Shown in pieces: positions 42,485 through 54,541 of a DNA stretch of 64,000 nucleotides. Under the pieces are notes generated by a model that saw only the letters and a program-made list of their open reading frames with translations, had not been told where the DNA came from and did not search any database. The stretch is from NCBI GenBank assembly GCA_002104905.1, contig MCFE01000134.1, forward strand, positions 94,014 through 158,013, given 5' to 3'. Each line of letters starts with the position of its first letter. Within the stretch, counting starts at the first letter, position 1. The DNA comes from Basidiobolus meristosporus CBS 931.73. Its lineage: Eukaryota; Basidiobolomycota; Basidiobolomycetes; Basidiobolales; Basidiobolaceae. The position numbers and the translations under genes were made by a program.

Positions 42485-44795
42485 CTAATCGTGGGATATT
42501 GTAGACAGATATTCGTGCGAACCTTGATCGCTTTCTCTTACATACGAAAACCCAAAGAACAGATCGTCTTCATTTTCGTTGTACAACGAATCATCAGATG
42601 CGTTGGGGAAATTGGATAGGCTGCAGTGTTCGTCGATTGGCTCTGACGAGAACGCTGGGTCAATATATCGGAGATCAAGCAGTCCACACTAGAATGAATT
42701 AGCGTCTGTCCTCATTGCATTACGAGTCTTGTTCTTACCACATCCGGTTTCCATGGAGGCTCATAGCCTTGTCTCAACAGACAATCCCAGTCAATGCCCT
42801 GTTGAAAAATGAGGATTTGGTATTAATGTACATCGAGCTACATGTGAGAGCAAAACCCACCTCAAAGTATCGATGGATTTTAACATTGTTGGATCCACTC
42901 GGTCCCCCACCCAGTCTGGTTTTCGGGTTGCGGTCCATGAGCTAATATGACATTAGAAACGGTGAAGCATCGAGTCGTTCGGAATGAAACACAGACCCTG
43001 GATATGAAGGATCTTGTCGTGGAGCTGATGTTTGGCGGAAATCTTAGTCTTTCGCTGAGAATGCGCTCGTACATGTCCGAATTATCAGGAGAATAATACG
43101 GCGGCTACTCATAAGGCTAGGTTAGTCATATCCCTGGCTATTCAGGCATTCCAAGTGGAATTTACCAATCCAGAGAGCATTTCATAAAGCACTGCTCCTA
43201 AGCAGTACCAATCAACCGTTTTATCGTAACTCAGATGTTTAAGGACTTCGGGGGCTACAGAGAAATAGGTCAAATCTAGCCGTACCGTGAAAGGCCACGA
43301 AACCTGCTCACCTAGATACTCCGGAGTGCCGCAAAATGTGGATGTGGTTCCATCATCGTTGAGGATCTGCTTAGCGAGTCCAAAATCCACCAGCCGTATA
43401 TGCCCTGAACGTTGCGAATTTAGTCACGAGCCATCCAAAATGAACCTCGAAGACGCTACCTTTCCAATCAAGAAGACAGTTTTCAGGTTTCAAATCTCTG
43501 AAACAAAGTTTTTAGGAATCATGTACACGAAAACCTCGATGATAGGCTTACCTGTAAATGACATTCATAGAATGAAGATATTCTAGAGCAGAGGCGATTT
43601 CGGCCACATAAAACCTAGCCCTATCTTCCGAAAAGCGTTGCGTTTGTTGCAAATGGTAAAAGAGCTCACCACCATTGATGTAGTCAATGCAAAAACAGAG
43701 CTTTTCTGGTGTTTGGAAAGCATACTGTAGCCCGACAAGGAATGGGTGGTTTATGTTCTGCCTCAGTACATTGCGCTCTTGGTTGGGATACAAATTCATT
43801 AGCCAGGTTTCAAATTGGCAATATTCCAAGATTCCTACCAGCCATGATCCTCTGAATATCGCTAGGCTTCTGGCGGATTTGTTTTTTTGAAATGGATTTA
43901 ATCGCAAGCAATCTTCCGGAATCCTTGTGCCGGGCAAGCATCACCTAGCCGATCAAATCGCTCAGATTGTGCTGACACGAGAGCCCGCATAACAAGGATT
44001 ACCTTTCCATAGCTGCCTTTACCGATTACCTTGAGCAGTGAAAAGTCATCCAGTCCTGGTGAAACATTCCTTTGTATTTTGGAGTCTGTACAAGTTACGT
44101 ATGCTGAAGATCTGCTGGTAAGCTTTCTTCGCTTGGCCGAAGATCTTTTACTTTTAAACCCTAGTTTCTGCTTTGCGGCTTTGAATGAAAGTGCTCTACG
44201 TTTTGTGCAGCTACTTGATGTTGTGGATTGATGATCACTCTCCTCGGAATTGTCGTTAGTAAGGGCGTTATAGAGACTCTCCTGGTCAATGGAGGTGCCC
44301 TGGAAAAACTCGCAAACTGGTTCAGAAGTACAAAGTACGGGGTCCTCTGAAATCTCCTTCAAATACAAATCAAGTCGCTGACGCCGTGCGTATACAAATG
44401 CTGGGGAGATGTTACTTCCAATCAACCGTTTTGGCGGAAACGAGGGAAGTCGAATACGAGGGAATAAGTTTTGGAGCTAGCAATAATCCAAGGTAAGTTG
44501 GGCGTATTTAAAATGCGAAGGATACATTATAACCCCAGGTTTTTACCTCGCGGTGAAGCTTGTGAAACTCGCTGTATCTCTTCGAAATGAACCATTGTAC
44601 AGGGCCGTTGGTAACCGATATCTTATAAACGGTGAATTTCTTGTTTGGTTTGTGGCGGTCAGCCTTAGTTTCGGTGCCGAATATGAAAGCGTGCAGATAG
44701 CTACAAGAGGTATCGGTACTCCTTACGTTTGGTTCAAAATTGAAGAAGGATTTGATATCTCCTCTTAATAAGAGCTGCTTGAGTGTTCCAGGCAT
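42485..44795 (-). CDS. PX-domain AGC protein kinase (SGK3/YPK-like), 11 exons
   Basis: This 575-aa kinase has exons 44,795-44,547, 44,476-44,003, 43,944-43,839, 43,777-43,552, 43,497-43,460, 43,404-43,312, 43,254-43,166, 43,104-42,997, 42,941-42,861, 42,798-42,739 and 42,688-42,485. Introns are 50-70 nt, GT-AG. A PX phosphoinositide-binding domain covers about 35-135 ([33 protein letters not shown]). A basic Ser-rich linker leads to the kinase from about 217: GKGSYGKV loop, AIK lysine, AERNVL alpha-C, YRDLKPEN catalytic loop, DFGLAK, activation loop [14 protein letters not shown] with the PDK1-type Thr, then [12 protein letters not shown]. The C-tail ends with a hydrophobic motif FFGFSYV, the TORC2-type site. 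Architecture equals animal SGK3: endosome or membrane recruitment through PX and activation by PDK1 and TORC2-like kinases. Yeast Ypk1 lacks PX. The eighth intron uses a weak donor (GTCTGT). The start is the first ATG in frame. Confidence 0.88.
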
Positions 44796-45932
44796 TTGTA
44801 CGCTATCTATCAAAATTTTCTTATTGAATTCTATTTTCTGCTTGGTCCTGGTTGGGAGTATCTTGCAACAAGTTACAGCAAGGAGATTTACTCCTTACTA
44901 CGCTGGCGAACGAAATAAAGTATTTGCAGAATCTTCCTAGCTACTGGCGGGCTGTTAACTACGATCTCCAACACTGGCAAAACTGTGTCTACTTTAAAAA
45001 CAAATCAAGAAATATGAGTATACAAAGAAAGGGAGAGAAAGAGGAGTTGGGGGAAAAGAAGGCTTGGTGCTGAACCCAGCCAAGATATTTCGGTGGAGTC
45101 TGCATCAGGAGTGGTGGAATAGATGAGGATAAACGTGATATTAATGCTACAATTAGGGGAATTTCACTGCATATAGCCACTGAATACGCATTTCGTGGAA
45201 TTGATAGGATCAATATACATCTATTTGGTTGCGAAAAGGAGAGCCCATCAAGAACGACTCCAAATACAGCGAATCCAGGAAAACAACAATCCAGCATATT
45301 GCTGAACATGAGTGGATGTCTCCGGTGCAGTAGTACATACGATCGTATCGGAACATCACCCGCTACGCTCGGAGCTGCGGGCTCGCTGATTTTGTGGCAA
45401 CTGGGCGACTACACTAATAAGTAGCGATGTATTCTAATGGAATCTGTCTCACTGTACTGCTATAATCGCCACAGTAGAGTATGCAGAGAATTGTAAATGC
45501 GAAGGGGTACTGTTTTTATTCTTTGGCTGGACCGAAGCAGGTAATAGTTCCAGTTCTCGAAGAAACCTTATCTCTTCGCCCACCAAACATTTCCTTCATG
45601 CACTGGTCCAATAGTACACCCACCAGTGGGCTGGAATATGCAAAAATGCATAGCACCGTCTGAAACTGGAGAGCTTTCCAGCACCGCATATTCATGGACC
45701 ATATAATCACCCAGATCAGACACTGGGTCTCTGGAATGGCACAAATATGGTACAATCCTGATTAGAAGAGTGCCTTGAACCGTTGGCGCCGGTACTCCAG
45801 AGCAAATCGGAATATTTATATTAAATACGTAGAGGATGGAGGGATCCCAATTGGAGTCATTAAACTGGCCATTCTATATTGATATCTTGGAGGGTATTTG
45901 CTAGTAAACAAGCATGCGGTAGAGTACATGTT
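44796..45932. other. Gene-free spacer upstream of the kinase
   Basis: This 1.1-kb stretch holds only short ORFs. One on the minus strand (45,755-45,516) ends in WSMNMRCWKALQFQTV and a Lys/Arg-rich tail and could be an orphan exon, but no start, partner exon or homology is visible. Confidence 0.4.
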
Positions 45933-46391
45933 TTAACAATTGGTTTGAGATGGACAAAGGGCAACCGGTGGGGGCGTCAAATATTTCCCGTATTTACTGT
46001 CCCGAGGATGGCCCGTAGGTTGCTTATTATCACTTCGTGGCAGTGGAGTATTATCAGAAGAGACCCCATATTTTTGGCGAATATAATCGCCAGCCCTGTA
46101 TGTCTTTTTGATATTTAGATTTGATTCAGATATACTGATCACTTTAGCGGGTTGAAAAAAGAACTTTCGCAATGCCCAGCAAGAGCCTAGTATTAGTAGG
46201 CCTAATATGATGGCACTCAGTAGTATGATCATCGCAATTATAAGCGCCTGGTTTAGGTTGGTGCGATCGTAGTTGACCTGAGAAGAATCAACATCAATTT
46301 TCACCGGCAATTCGTCACCACTTGTGTCAATGGGATTCCCTTGCACCTTGGTCCATGCCCCAATGAATCCATAAAATATAAAGAGCTTCAT
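45933..46391 (-). CDS. Small single-pass membrane protein, unknown function
   Basis: This is a 152-aa protein. A signal peptide (MKLFIFYGFIGAWTKVQG) is followed by about 30 extracellular residues, a strong membrane helix (about 48-74, ALIIAMIILLSAIILGLLI) and a roughly 75-residue cytoplasmic tail containing SISESNL and PLPRSD. The family is not recognised. The layout (signal, short ectodomain, one TM, tail) is the same as in the 207-aa protein near the telomere, but the sequences do not align. A TATA-like box (TATATA, 46,499-46,504) lies about 108 bp upstream of the ATG, supporting a real gene. Confidence 0.6.
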   Translation of the reverse strand: MKLFIFYGFIGAWTKVQGNPIDTSGDELPVKIDVDSSQVNYDRTNLNQALIIAMIILLSAIILGLLILGSCWALRKFFFQPAKVISISESNLNIKKTYRAGDYIRQKYGVSSDNTPLPRSDNKQPTGHPRDSKYGKYLTPPPVALCPSQTNC

Positions 46392-47247
46392 AGTGGAAGA
46401 GCAATCCCGGTTTAATTCGCTTAAGGTGTCAGGAGGCTACTTTCTGGCTTACGGGTCTTCTGTGTAGATGATAGATCGAAGTGGTATAGCACGCAAGGTA
46501 TATATCGCTAATTGATCAATATACTCAAACAATCATTTTGCACCGTCTTTCTTGGAGCTTTATAGGCTAAATCCGTCTCCTCATCATGCGTATGTAGGCA
46601 CAGCCTCTCCATCAACTTCTACAAGACACTTCTGCGCATTGCCGATTACCCACACAGTTGTTTTTAGCATGCTGCCTCACGACTATTGGCTTTCTCTCGA
46701 TTTCTTCAAACAACTACCTTCGTCAACTGCTCATGAAAAACCGCTATGGTTCAGTATCATATGCGTAATTTTTGATCGCTGATTACTCGTGGTTGCAAAC
46801 TACATTGAATACAAACCATCTGTGACAACTACCTTGCATGATCATCAACAAAAAATGTTTTAACCAAATAGAGGACATATTCCATCATGCTAACCTAATA
46901 ACCACTTGGCATCACAATTCTCTGTGCAGACATTAGTCATAACAAGCTGCCCTAATACCAATCATCTCATTTAAGGTATGGATTTTTCCACCTGTCATTC
47001 CTAAATCGGCTGACAGTCCAGTCATTTAGAGGACCGGTCTTCAGAGTACCCAGCATAGACAACCAGCAGGTATGCTACACTCTATTAAGCACAACCAAGC
47101 TTGGTGGTCAGGATTGCTCTCGGCAACATGAAGTTGAAGTGTATTTTAGTGTCTATATTACATATAATATTGAACAACCCTACGATTAGAGTACTATATA
47201 TGAAGAGAAGGAGAGTACATATATGTACCTCGCCATAGCCTATGTTC
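46392..47247. other. Intergenic spacer
   Basis: This 0.86-kb stretch contains the probable promoter of the small membrane protein (minus-strand TATATA at 46,499-46,504). No other gene seen. Confidence 0.45.
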
Positions 47248-48771
47248 TCACTCTATGCTAAGACCAGTGGCATCTCGCCAAGCTTTGATCATATAGGGTG
47301 ATAGGTAGTTTTCGAATTTAGAAATTAGTTCTGGTATATAGGAAGCCTTAAGAATGACTGTTAGTTGTCGATGAAATGGCGTTGATGGTGTATAAGGCAC
47401 TCTCGATGCATCATCAGTGGGAGGTATGTATGAGCATAGCAAATTGGTGCTAAAAGTATCGGCTTTCCAGAGCTCCAATAGTCTACAAAGCCATCTCACA
47501 CGGCCTCTATCATTTACCGCGAAGTCGGCCTTGAAGGTTGTTGGCTGCAATCCGCATAGAAAATTTTCCGTCGCTTCACCAAACATCTGTAGTAACGTCG
47601 GGTCAGTGATTTCGAAAAATCGGGTGATTGGGATGGAACGGTCTCTCCATAATGACATGCTCACAAAGAAGCCCACCATTTCAGCATCTGGGGATTTTTC
47701 ACTCAACAGCTCATCGAACGCCTCAAGAAAATTCTTCTCCGTAGCGTTTGCCACAACTTGCATCTTATGCCTTCGACACCAACCTAGCATCATATCTTCA
47801 AAGAGTTTCTTAGATTCGGGGATTTTTGAAAGCAGAAAATCTACCGAGTTGGGGAACCATGAGCCGCTCTCGGAAGTGAACATCTCCTGGATAGCCTGCT
47901 TTGCTAATTCAGCAAGATTTGTGTTTGCCAGAGACTCGGCCCAGTTCTGGTTGATAAACTCCAATGTCTTATCCAAGCCATCGTGATTAACAAACCAGAC
48001 CAATACATTTAATAAGATCTGCTCGGACAGACTAATACATAGCCCAATCTTCCGAAGTTTAACCAATAGCTCGTAGCACTCTTCGGGCTGACTGTAGCTA
48101 TTGGTTAATAATGCGTAAGTTATATAGGGGTCTAACTCATCAAGATAGACCTGATATTCTATCATGTGTTCAACCACACGTGACTCGTGGGTTATCAGGT
48201 GTATCATGTATCTGCCGATTGCCTGCTCCAAGCTAAATTGACTGCTGATGCATGGCGAATAAAGAAACAATAGACTCTGACGGGTAGGGAGAATACAATA
48301 GTTAGTCAGTAAGTCAATTACCTTCTCAAGCCCCGGTTCCTCCACCCTATGAAGAGGCTGTAGGAACTGGAATGGTATCAGACACTCCCTGTTCAGATCC
48401 TGTTTTCCGTGCTTTACCAGTCCCTCCTGCAAAATCAACCCAATGTCGTTCCACAGCAGCGTTTTCCAATGGAGATGGTTTCGTTTGATTTGCGAAGTCA
48501 CTATTTCGTGAACGAATATTTGATAAAACCATATGTCATTTTGAACGCCGCGGCTCAGCAATCGCTGATATATGTCGTAAGACAAAAAAGGCAGATGGCG
48601 CTTGGCAACCTGCCATAGACCATGGACTCCGTATTCGTTAAAGTAACTATTGGCGATGACCAAAGGATTTAAAGCCACCTGGTGGAATTTCCGGCATACA
48701 GCTGCGTACCATGGCGGATGATCCAAAAAGAGGAATATCCGCTCTAATGTATCTGCATTGAGAGACTCCAT
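47248..48771 (-). CDS. F-box-like protein, unknown substrate
   Basis: This 507-aa protein has no intron. The N-terminus MESLNADTLERIFLFLDHPPWYAAVCRKFHQVAL fits an F-box (L-x-x-I-F-x-F-L...C-R-x-F), which would bind Skp1 in an SCF ubiquitin ligase. The remaining 460 residues are alpha-helical, with spaced repeats of hydrophobic pairs that look like a solenoid, but I see no WD40, LRR or Kelch motifs. Such F-box proteins with unclassified helical tails are common in early-diverging fungi (general knowledge). The substrate is unknown. The ATG at 48,771 gives the complete F-box; no upstream in-frame start is needed. Confidence 0.6.
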   Translation of the reverse strand: MESLNADTLERIFLFLDHPPWYAAVCRKFHQVALNPLVIANSYFNEYGVHGLWQVAKRHLPFLSYDIYQRLLSRGVQNDIWFYQIFVHEIVTSQIKRNHLHWKTLLWNDIGLILQEGLVKHGKQDLNRECLIPFQFLQPLHRVEEPGLEKVIDLLTNYCILPTRQSLLFLYSPCISSQFSLEQAIGRYMIHLITHESRVVEHMIEYQVYLDELDPYITYALLTNSYSQPEECYELLVKLRKIGLCISLSEQILLNVLVWFVNHDGLDKTLEFINQNWAESLANTNLAELAKQAIQEMFTSESGSWFPNSVDFLLSKIPESKKLFEDMMLGWCRRHKMQVVANATEKNFLEAFDELLSEKSPDAEMVGFFVSMSLWRDRSIPITRFFEITDPTLLQMFGEATENFLCGLQPTTFKADFAVNDRGRVRWLCRLLELWKADTFSTNLLCSYIPPTDDASRVPYTPSTPFHRQLTVILKASYIPELISKFENYLSPYMIKAWRDATGLSIE

Positions 48772-49228
48772 ATCATCTTCAGGTTTAGGCTAGGCTTTCG
48801 ATTCTTTAGATATCACCAAGGATAGAGGTAAAATGAAAAACTAGAAAGAATCCTTATGAAGTCCTGGATTGCAATGGCTTAAACGATGGAGACGTAGCCT
48901 TTCCAAGATTTATATGTTTGTTTGGAGTCACGTTGGTTTGGACTGCCCCTACTCAACTTTGAAACATAATGAATCGTCATCGGGCCTTACCCCTTTACTT
49001 CATGAATACCAGAACATATATATATACTCGTTATGGAGGCTTACATCAAGCTCAGTTGAAATATTCAGATCACATGACTAACCCTCTCTTCCTATATTGT
49101 GAAATGGTGATTTGAAGCTCGTTTATTTAATGCACCGCAGATGATTAGTCTACCAAAATATTAGAGAATAACTATTAAATCGATTTCATTATGAATCAAT
49201 ACTGATGTAATGTCTGACACTCTCATCT
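48772..49228. other. Intergenic spacer (457 bp)
   Basis: AT-rich, with TATATATATA at 49,018-49,027. It lies between the 5' end of the F-box gene and the 3' end of the chitin deacetylase gene. No gene seen. Confidence 0.4.
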
Positions 49229-50353
49229 TTACAGACTAGCAGTAATCCCAAGGAGAGCACTGAAAGCAACCAACATGCCGGCCACTTGAGTGGATGTACC
49301 AGAGTTGACATTCTGGATAGTAGCAGTTGCTGTGGTAGAGGCGGAAGATTTAGTGACCTTGGCAGTGGACAAGCTTTGAGCAGATGAAGTAATATTTTGA
49401 GCAATGCTGGAAGTAGCAGAAGCACTAAGAGTAGCACTTGACACGGAGGTTGCAGTGGCAGTAGCGCTGGCAATGGTGTTGGTGCTGTTAGAGTTCTGGT
49501 ACATAGGACTGTCAATGCAGGAATTAGCAAGGACAAAATGGAATCCGTGATCAGCCAAAAGCTTCTCAATCTCTGGGACCTTCTTTACGGTTTCAACGTA
49601 AAGGTCGTGTTGAAGAGAGACAAATCCAGGATCGTTATGAGCGTTTAGAACTGTTCCCTTGGAAAGGGCATTCTGGAAAGATTCTAAGATCTTGGAAGGA
49701 TCTTGCTTCTTGGCGACAATATCCCAATCAAGGGTGTCCATGTTCCATAGAAGGTTGTGATAGCCCATGGCAGAGAGAACTGCTTTGACTCTGTCATCAG
49801 CTTCACCATAGGGTGGGCGAATGAAAGCAGTCTTTGAGCCAGTAACGTTGAAGATAGCATCCTCCGCGGCGCGCACCTCAGCAACGATTTGCTCGTTGGA
49901 GAGGGTCATCAAGTGAGGATGAGACCAAGTGTGTTGTGCGATCAAATGTCCAGCATCATGAGCCCTTTTCACGACTTCAGGGAACTTGATAACTTGAGAG
50001 CCGACCATGAGGAAAGTTGCCTTCACCTTTGCAGCATCAAGTATGTCAAGAAGTTCAGCGGTATGTTCAGATGGTCCATCATCGAAAGATAAGGCCCATT
50101 CTCCTTTCTTACACCCGTAGACGTCCTCGGGTCTAGCGCAATTACCGCAACTTTCCCAGCATTTTTCACATTCGTTAGGACCACAGTTTGTGTTAGCGCA
50201 GATACCAGCCCCAACTTGCTTTGTAGGGATATTGGGCACTTTAGACAGATCGTATTGTTTGGTCCATGAGGGATTGATGGGTGCTAATGGGTTTTGTGCG
50301 ATGGCCTGAGAGATACAAGCAGCGATAAGAAGTGAACCAGCTTGGAACTTCAT
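49229..50353 (-). CDS. GPI-anchored chitin deacetylase (polysaccharide deacetylase)
   Basis: This 374-aa enzyme converts chitin to chitosan at the cell wall. Residues 1-19 are a signal peptide. A cysteine-rich segment at 52-81 (C52, 57, 62, 65, 69, 72, 81) precedes the NodB catalytic domain (about 84-270). It has motif 1 SFDDGP (D91, D92), motif 2 H141-T-W-S-H145, motif 3 RPPYGEADDR, and late motifs DTLDWD and LNAHNDPG. The metal-binding triad Asp-His-His is intact. The C-terminus is a Ser/Thr-rich spacer (about 290-350) and a hydrophobic tail (VAGMLVAFSALLGITASL), typical of GPI attachment. There is no intron. A TATATAAATAC-type box (minus strand, 50,424-50,434) lies about 75 bp before the ATG. 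Confidence 0.9.
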   Translation of the reverse strand: MKFQAGSLLIAACISQAIAQNPLAPINPSWTKQYDLSKVPNIPTKQVGAGICANTNCGPNECEKCWESCGNCARPEDVYGCKKGEWALSFDDGPSEHTAELLDILDAAKVKATFLMVGSQVIKFPEVVKRAHDAGHLIAQHTWSHPHLMTLSNEQIVAEVRAAEDAIFNVTGSKTAFIRPPYGEADDRVKAVLSAMGYHNLLWNMDTLDWDIVAKKQDPSKILESFQNALSKGTVLNAHNDPGFVSLQHDLYVETVKKVPEIEKLLADHGFHFVLANSCIDSPMYQNSNSTNTIASATATATSVSSATLSASATSSIAQNITSSAQSLSTAKVTKSSASTTATATIQNVNSGTSTQVAGMLVAFSALLGITASL

Positions 50354-50423
50354 CCTTTCCTGAAGAATTGATATACTAGATAGGGGAATAAAATTAGTGT
50401 GGTGGAGAAGGATGCATTGTACG

Positions 50424-50434
50424 GTATTTATATA
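50424..50434 (-). promoter_or_regulatory. TATA box of the chitin deacetylase gene
   Basis: The minus-strand TATATAAATAC lies about 72-81 bp upstream of the ATG at 50,353, at the usual distance. Confidence 0.5.
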
Positions 50435-53400
50435 ACATAGCCAGTCAGATAGATCATTGGGATTTTCTACCTGCCACTATTGTAACAACATCAGCGTGAT
50501 ATTTCTTGGATGGAATCGACTGGAGAAAAAAGACTCATGCTACAATCAACGTAAGTGGCAATATTATTTTTAACCGAGGCTGATGTTGCCGAAAATGGAG
50601 TTGATTATTGCCTGGCAATATAATGTGCTTAATTCTGTTAAGCGTAAATAGCGGGCCAGCCCTGAATTCAGTAATGCATCACAGGGTAAAGGTTTTGCCG
50701 TATATATTGTTCCATTAAGTGACCTTTCATCACCTTTAGGTTTCCCGAAGAGTATGACTGCAATTGAGCACTAAACATCCAAGTGACCTAACATTCTCTT
50801 CAACAGGATGCACAATGATTTTCATGTATATTTTTGCTGCGCCAAAGGAAGCCGGGGCAACAGCAATTATGATCTAATCTCCATATTTGGAAGGTAAGAT
50901 TGAAAGTCAGAGCCATATCAACGATGATATCAGGTTAAATCTAAGGAAGTTCCTCAAGAAGGAAATCACATCATCAGTTTTGGGATTTCATTTGTCGTTC
51001 TAGGAATCATTATCTTTGTACAAAAGTGCATTGGCTAATAGGATCCCTCGTGGTTAATTTCCTTCACTTGCACCGATGCACTGAATATATTCGAGTAACC
51101 ACAATTCGAGTCCTGGTCGGATAAACAGATAAACCAGACGAGTTCTAGGGCCCACCGAGTGGAGGTAGAATTTGTCGAACTTCGGTATGTTGATTGCCAA
51201 CAGCTGAAGCTGGGTTCTTTGGGTTCCCTTATATGGACGAGGTACACATCATGTGGGAGGAAACTATATCACTTTCCCGTAGGGATGACAACCGATGACA
51301 TCATTCGGTGGGATGAAGCTTAAGGCTGTTAGCATCAAAAACGACAACGCCGCCATGTCCCTGACATGCAACTAAGCGTATCGTCGATATGATTGTTTTC
51401 TCACCGCTCTTTCGAGCTAATTCCTATGACTTGGTCATTTTTAGAAAACATCGCTCAATCTTCAACACTGGCCTGCTAAATGCAGGGAGCTATCTTTAGA
51501 ATTCACATTCCTGTAATATCAATGGGGTAACCATACGCCACGGATGATCATTGATCGCGGCCAAATCGATTAATCCTATCCTCCGCGATCGACTCTGATC
51601 CACAGCTTCTACGTGACGTCTTTCCCCTACAAAGTTCATAAATGCGCATGACCTTGATAGAATTCATACCTGTAGTGGCATCAATGATAGAGACTACCAA
51701 GGACTACTATGTCCAAATAAATGAATCAACTTGCACCTGCATACCTGTTGAGGCATACAAACATCAAATGTTTTGTGTCTGGTGAGAAACCTGATATGCT
51801 GGATTTTTGCATAACCGCCCAAACCATGCCAATCACTTTGGACCAATGACTGAAAAGGTGGCATTTATTTTGTCAAACCAGGTGGTAAAATTTGGTGCAT
51901 CCGCTCTTCTGGTCTTTTGCAATGGAGGTGTTTTACACATCCAAGCAAATACATAGTTATCAGCGATATTTTCCAATCTGCTGCCCTTTGATTGGAATGC
52001 AACCAAGAGATTTACACCCTGCAAACTTGGGTGCTCCAACTCCCCTAGTGGTATATCAGTAGTGTACCCTGCATTTCAAATTTGGCAGTAGAAATAAGCC
52101 ATAGCAAATAGCCGATTTTTTGAAATCGAATAAATGGTTACAGGTGAATCGTAAAATAAATATTCCTAAAAATGCCAATGAAACATCAACCGAGATCTTT
52201 GAAGATGGTTCGGAACTGTCTGCAGAATGGAGTTACGCTTGAAGATTACCAACCAAATACTGGATGTTTCTCGCCAATTGCATAGATTTGTGTGACCGTG
52301 AGAGTGTTACTAATACATGTGCAGTTACTTCAACCCTTGTCTTGTAATTGAGTTGGTGCTTGGAAATTGTTGAGATTATTTCGCATAGCACATAAATTAT
52401 TTAAGTTTCTACTTCACGAATTCTTTCATATCCTGCGTTAATAATTCAGAATTTAGCGATTAGTTAAGCCCTGGAAGCACTCAAGACTTTGCTCTTGTAC
52501 CAATGTCCCCAAAATTTGCGTAAAGCTCCCTTAAAACATTCCTATAATTAGCTCTTCGAAGTACGCCTAGAAATACACACTTCTTTCAGGCTTAATAAGC
52601 CAATTGGTGCATATACATATCTTCTGTCCACCAATTTTATTTCAATACACCTAAAAATCTTGTAATAGTATTTGTTGCCAGCCTATTGAGGTCAAATACG
52701 GTATTATACCCTTCGTAATACTCAAATCATCGAGCTGCATAGCTGAGGATGATGCTAGGAAGCTGTGGGCACAGCTTATTGAAAATGGTGGTGGGAACCC
52801 AGAAGTGATTTGGAGTATTTAGAATAAAGTGTGATTTTTTCATCGGTAGATCGAAAGATAGATTAGGATGCTTTGAAGGGGTTCTAAAGTGGCTATATAC
52901 ATAATTTGCGGCTTTTTGAAGTGTCTTCAAATTTACAAAGTTGGAGAGTTTCCATTATTTCAATGAGTTATGGATATCATGCTAACTTCCTTATTGGTTA
53001 AGATACATCTATTACGCATGAAGAGAGTGCTATATCCGAATATAGCAACAATTGTATACTATTCCGACTAATTTCAGCTGAGTTTTGGGTCCTCCAGACA
53101 CTCAAGCTTGCAATTTTTAATCGTTGTAGGCCTTCAACAACTTTCAAAGTTAGTGTATTTTGCAAGCCCTTCATCAACAGCACTTTATCAGCGAAGTTGG
53201 AGGTAATATTCCGGAATATTGTAGATGCCCTTGATATTACCATAATTATCTTGTTGATATACTCCAAGCCAATTGTTTGACATCCTGTAGTGAGCTGTAG
53301 GTATTGAAAGAAATCTCTAGCAATACCATACTTCAATGCTTTATACATTGACAACAGACACATGATTTTGGCCTTCAAAACCTGGAGGCAAGATCTTGGA

Positions 53401-54541
53401 TAAATTGGGTCATCCTCACTAGTTACAATAAATGATAGTGGCTGAGAGTACTGAGTAAAGAAATAACTAATGTCCTACAAGCTAAATCCCAATGGTATAT
53501 TTGAGAATCTAGCACAGAGTAGACTCATCTGGTATATAGGTAACTTAGGTGCTAGGCAAGCAAATGAATCTCAATTGTGGATTTAATATGGATATTGATG
53601 GGTTTTTGTGGTGTTCAGCTCTAAGTGCAGCAACTGAGAAGCAATATATTTAATCCAGGCTAGATTTCTGCCTTTTACATTACATCTGAACACCTAGATA
53701 TTTACATAAACATAGTGCCTCAATTGTATTATTTCCTGCTCAAATTCCTTATTCAAAATCTCAAACTTGGAACTTGTATGATTCTTTGCTGGTATTCTAA
53801 CAGTAGGCATGCAGCTGGTGTTTTTGCTTCAAATCTTTAGTTGCAATTTTTGTTGAGAGCAGTGTGTAGCTGATCAACAAGTTTAGTATGAATGCTAGTT
53901 GACCTGGTCTCCACCTAAAAGCTATTTCTGCTTGTCTGCCAAATAGATTGTACCCAAGATATTGAGAGTTGTAAGTTTAGAGAAAGTTTGGAATTCTGTT
54001 GATATTATGATGGTATTCTGCTAGCCATTTCTTAGTTTTTTTATAGGGATTCTTTGCTATGTTAATATAGCAAGTGGTCTTTGCTCAATGACTCATTGAA
54101 TAGTATTGTCACTGGCTATACTCTGCTGATTGTCCTAGTTGTACAGGTCATAAAGGTCAGCTCACACATGACTGAACCAAGTATTTCAGGCTCTATTCTT
54201 TTATATTGATGTTATCAAGTGTACTGTGCTTGCTTACTTTATAAAGTAGTACCAGATTTCTTTTTACTGCACTTCTATCACAATATGTGTCATATCTAAT
54301 ATCTTATACTCTGTAAAGCACAGTGGCTTTATCAGAATCAAGCTTCAAATGATCAATATTTCTTTGGTGCCACTGAGTTAAAAAATGAAAGGCATACTTT
54401 TGAAAGTCTTGTAGCAGAAAATACATAGATTATGTCCTACAAAGACCAAAAATATGTAATCAAAGTTTAAGAGCTTTGGGACAACATAAAACATTTCCTA
54501 TAAGCAGCTGGTATCTAGAACAGCAAAGTTCAGTAGGTCTC
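50435..54541. other. Gene-poor subtelomeric stretch
   Basis: About 4 kb without a supported gene. From about 53.4 kb onward CpG nearly disappears. On the minus strand at about 54,420-53,800 one frame keeps fragments such as KKWLAEYHHNINRIPNFL and YLGYNLFGRQAEIAFRWRPG between stops, suggesting a decayed transposon ORF of unknown class. Confidence 0.4.

Noticed and set aside
45516-45755. 79-codon minus-strand ORF
   Set aside because: Could be an orphan exon, but there is no start context, partner exon or recognisable sequence; kept only as a remark in the spacer entry.
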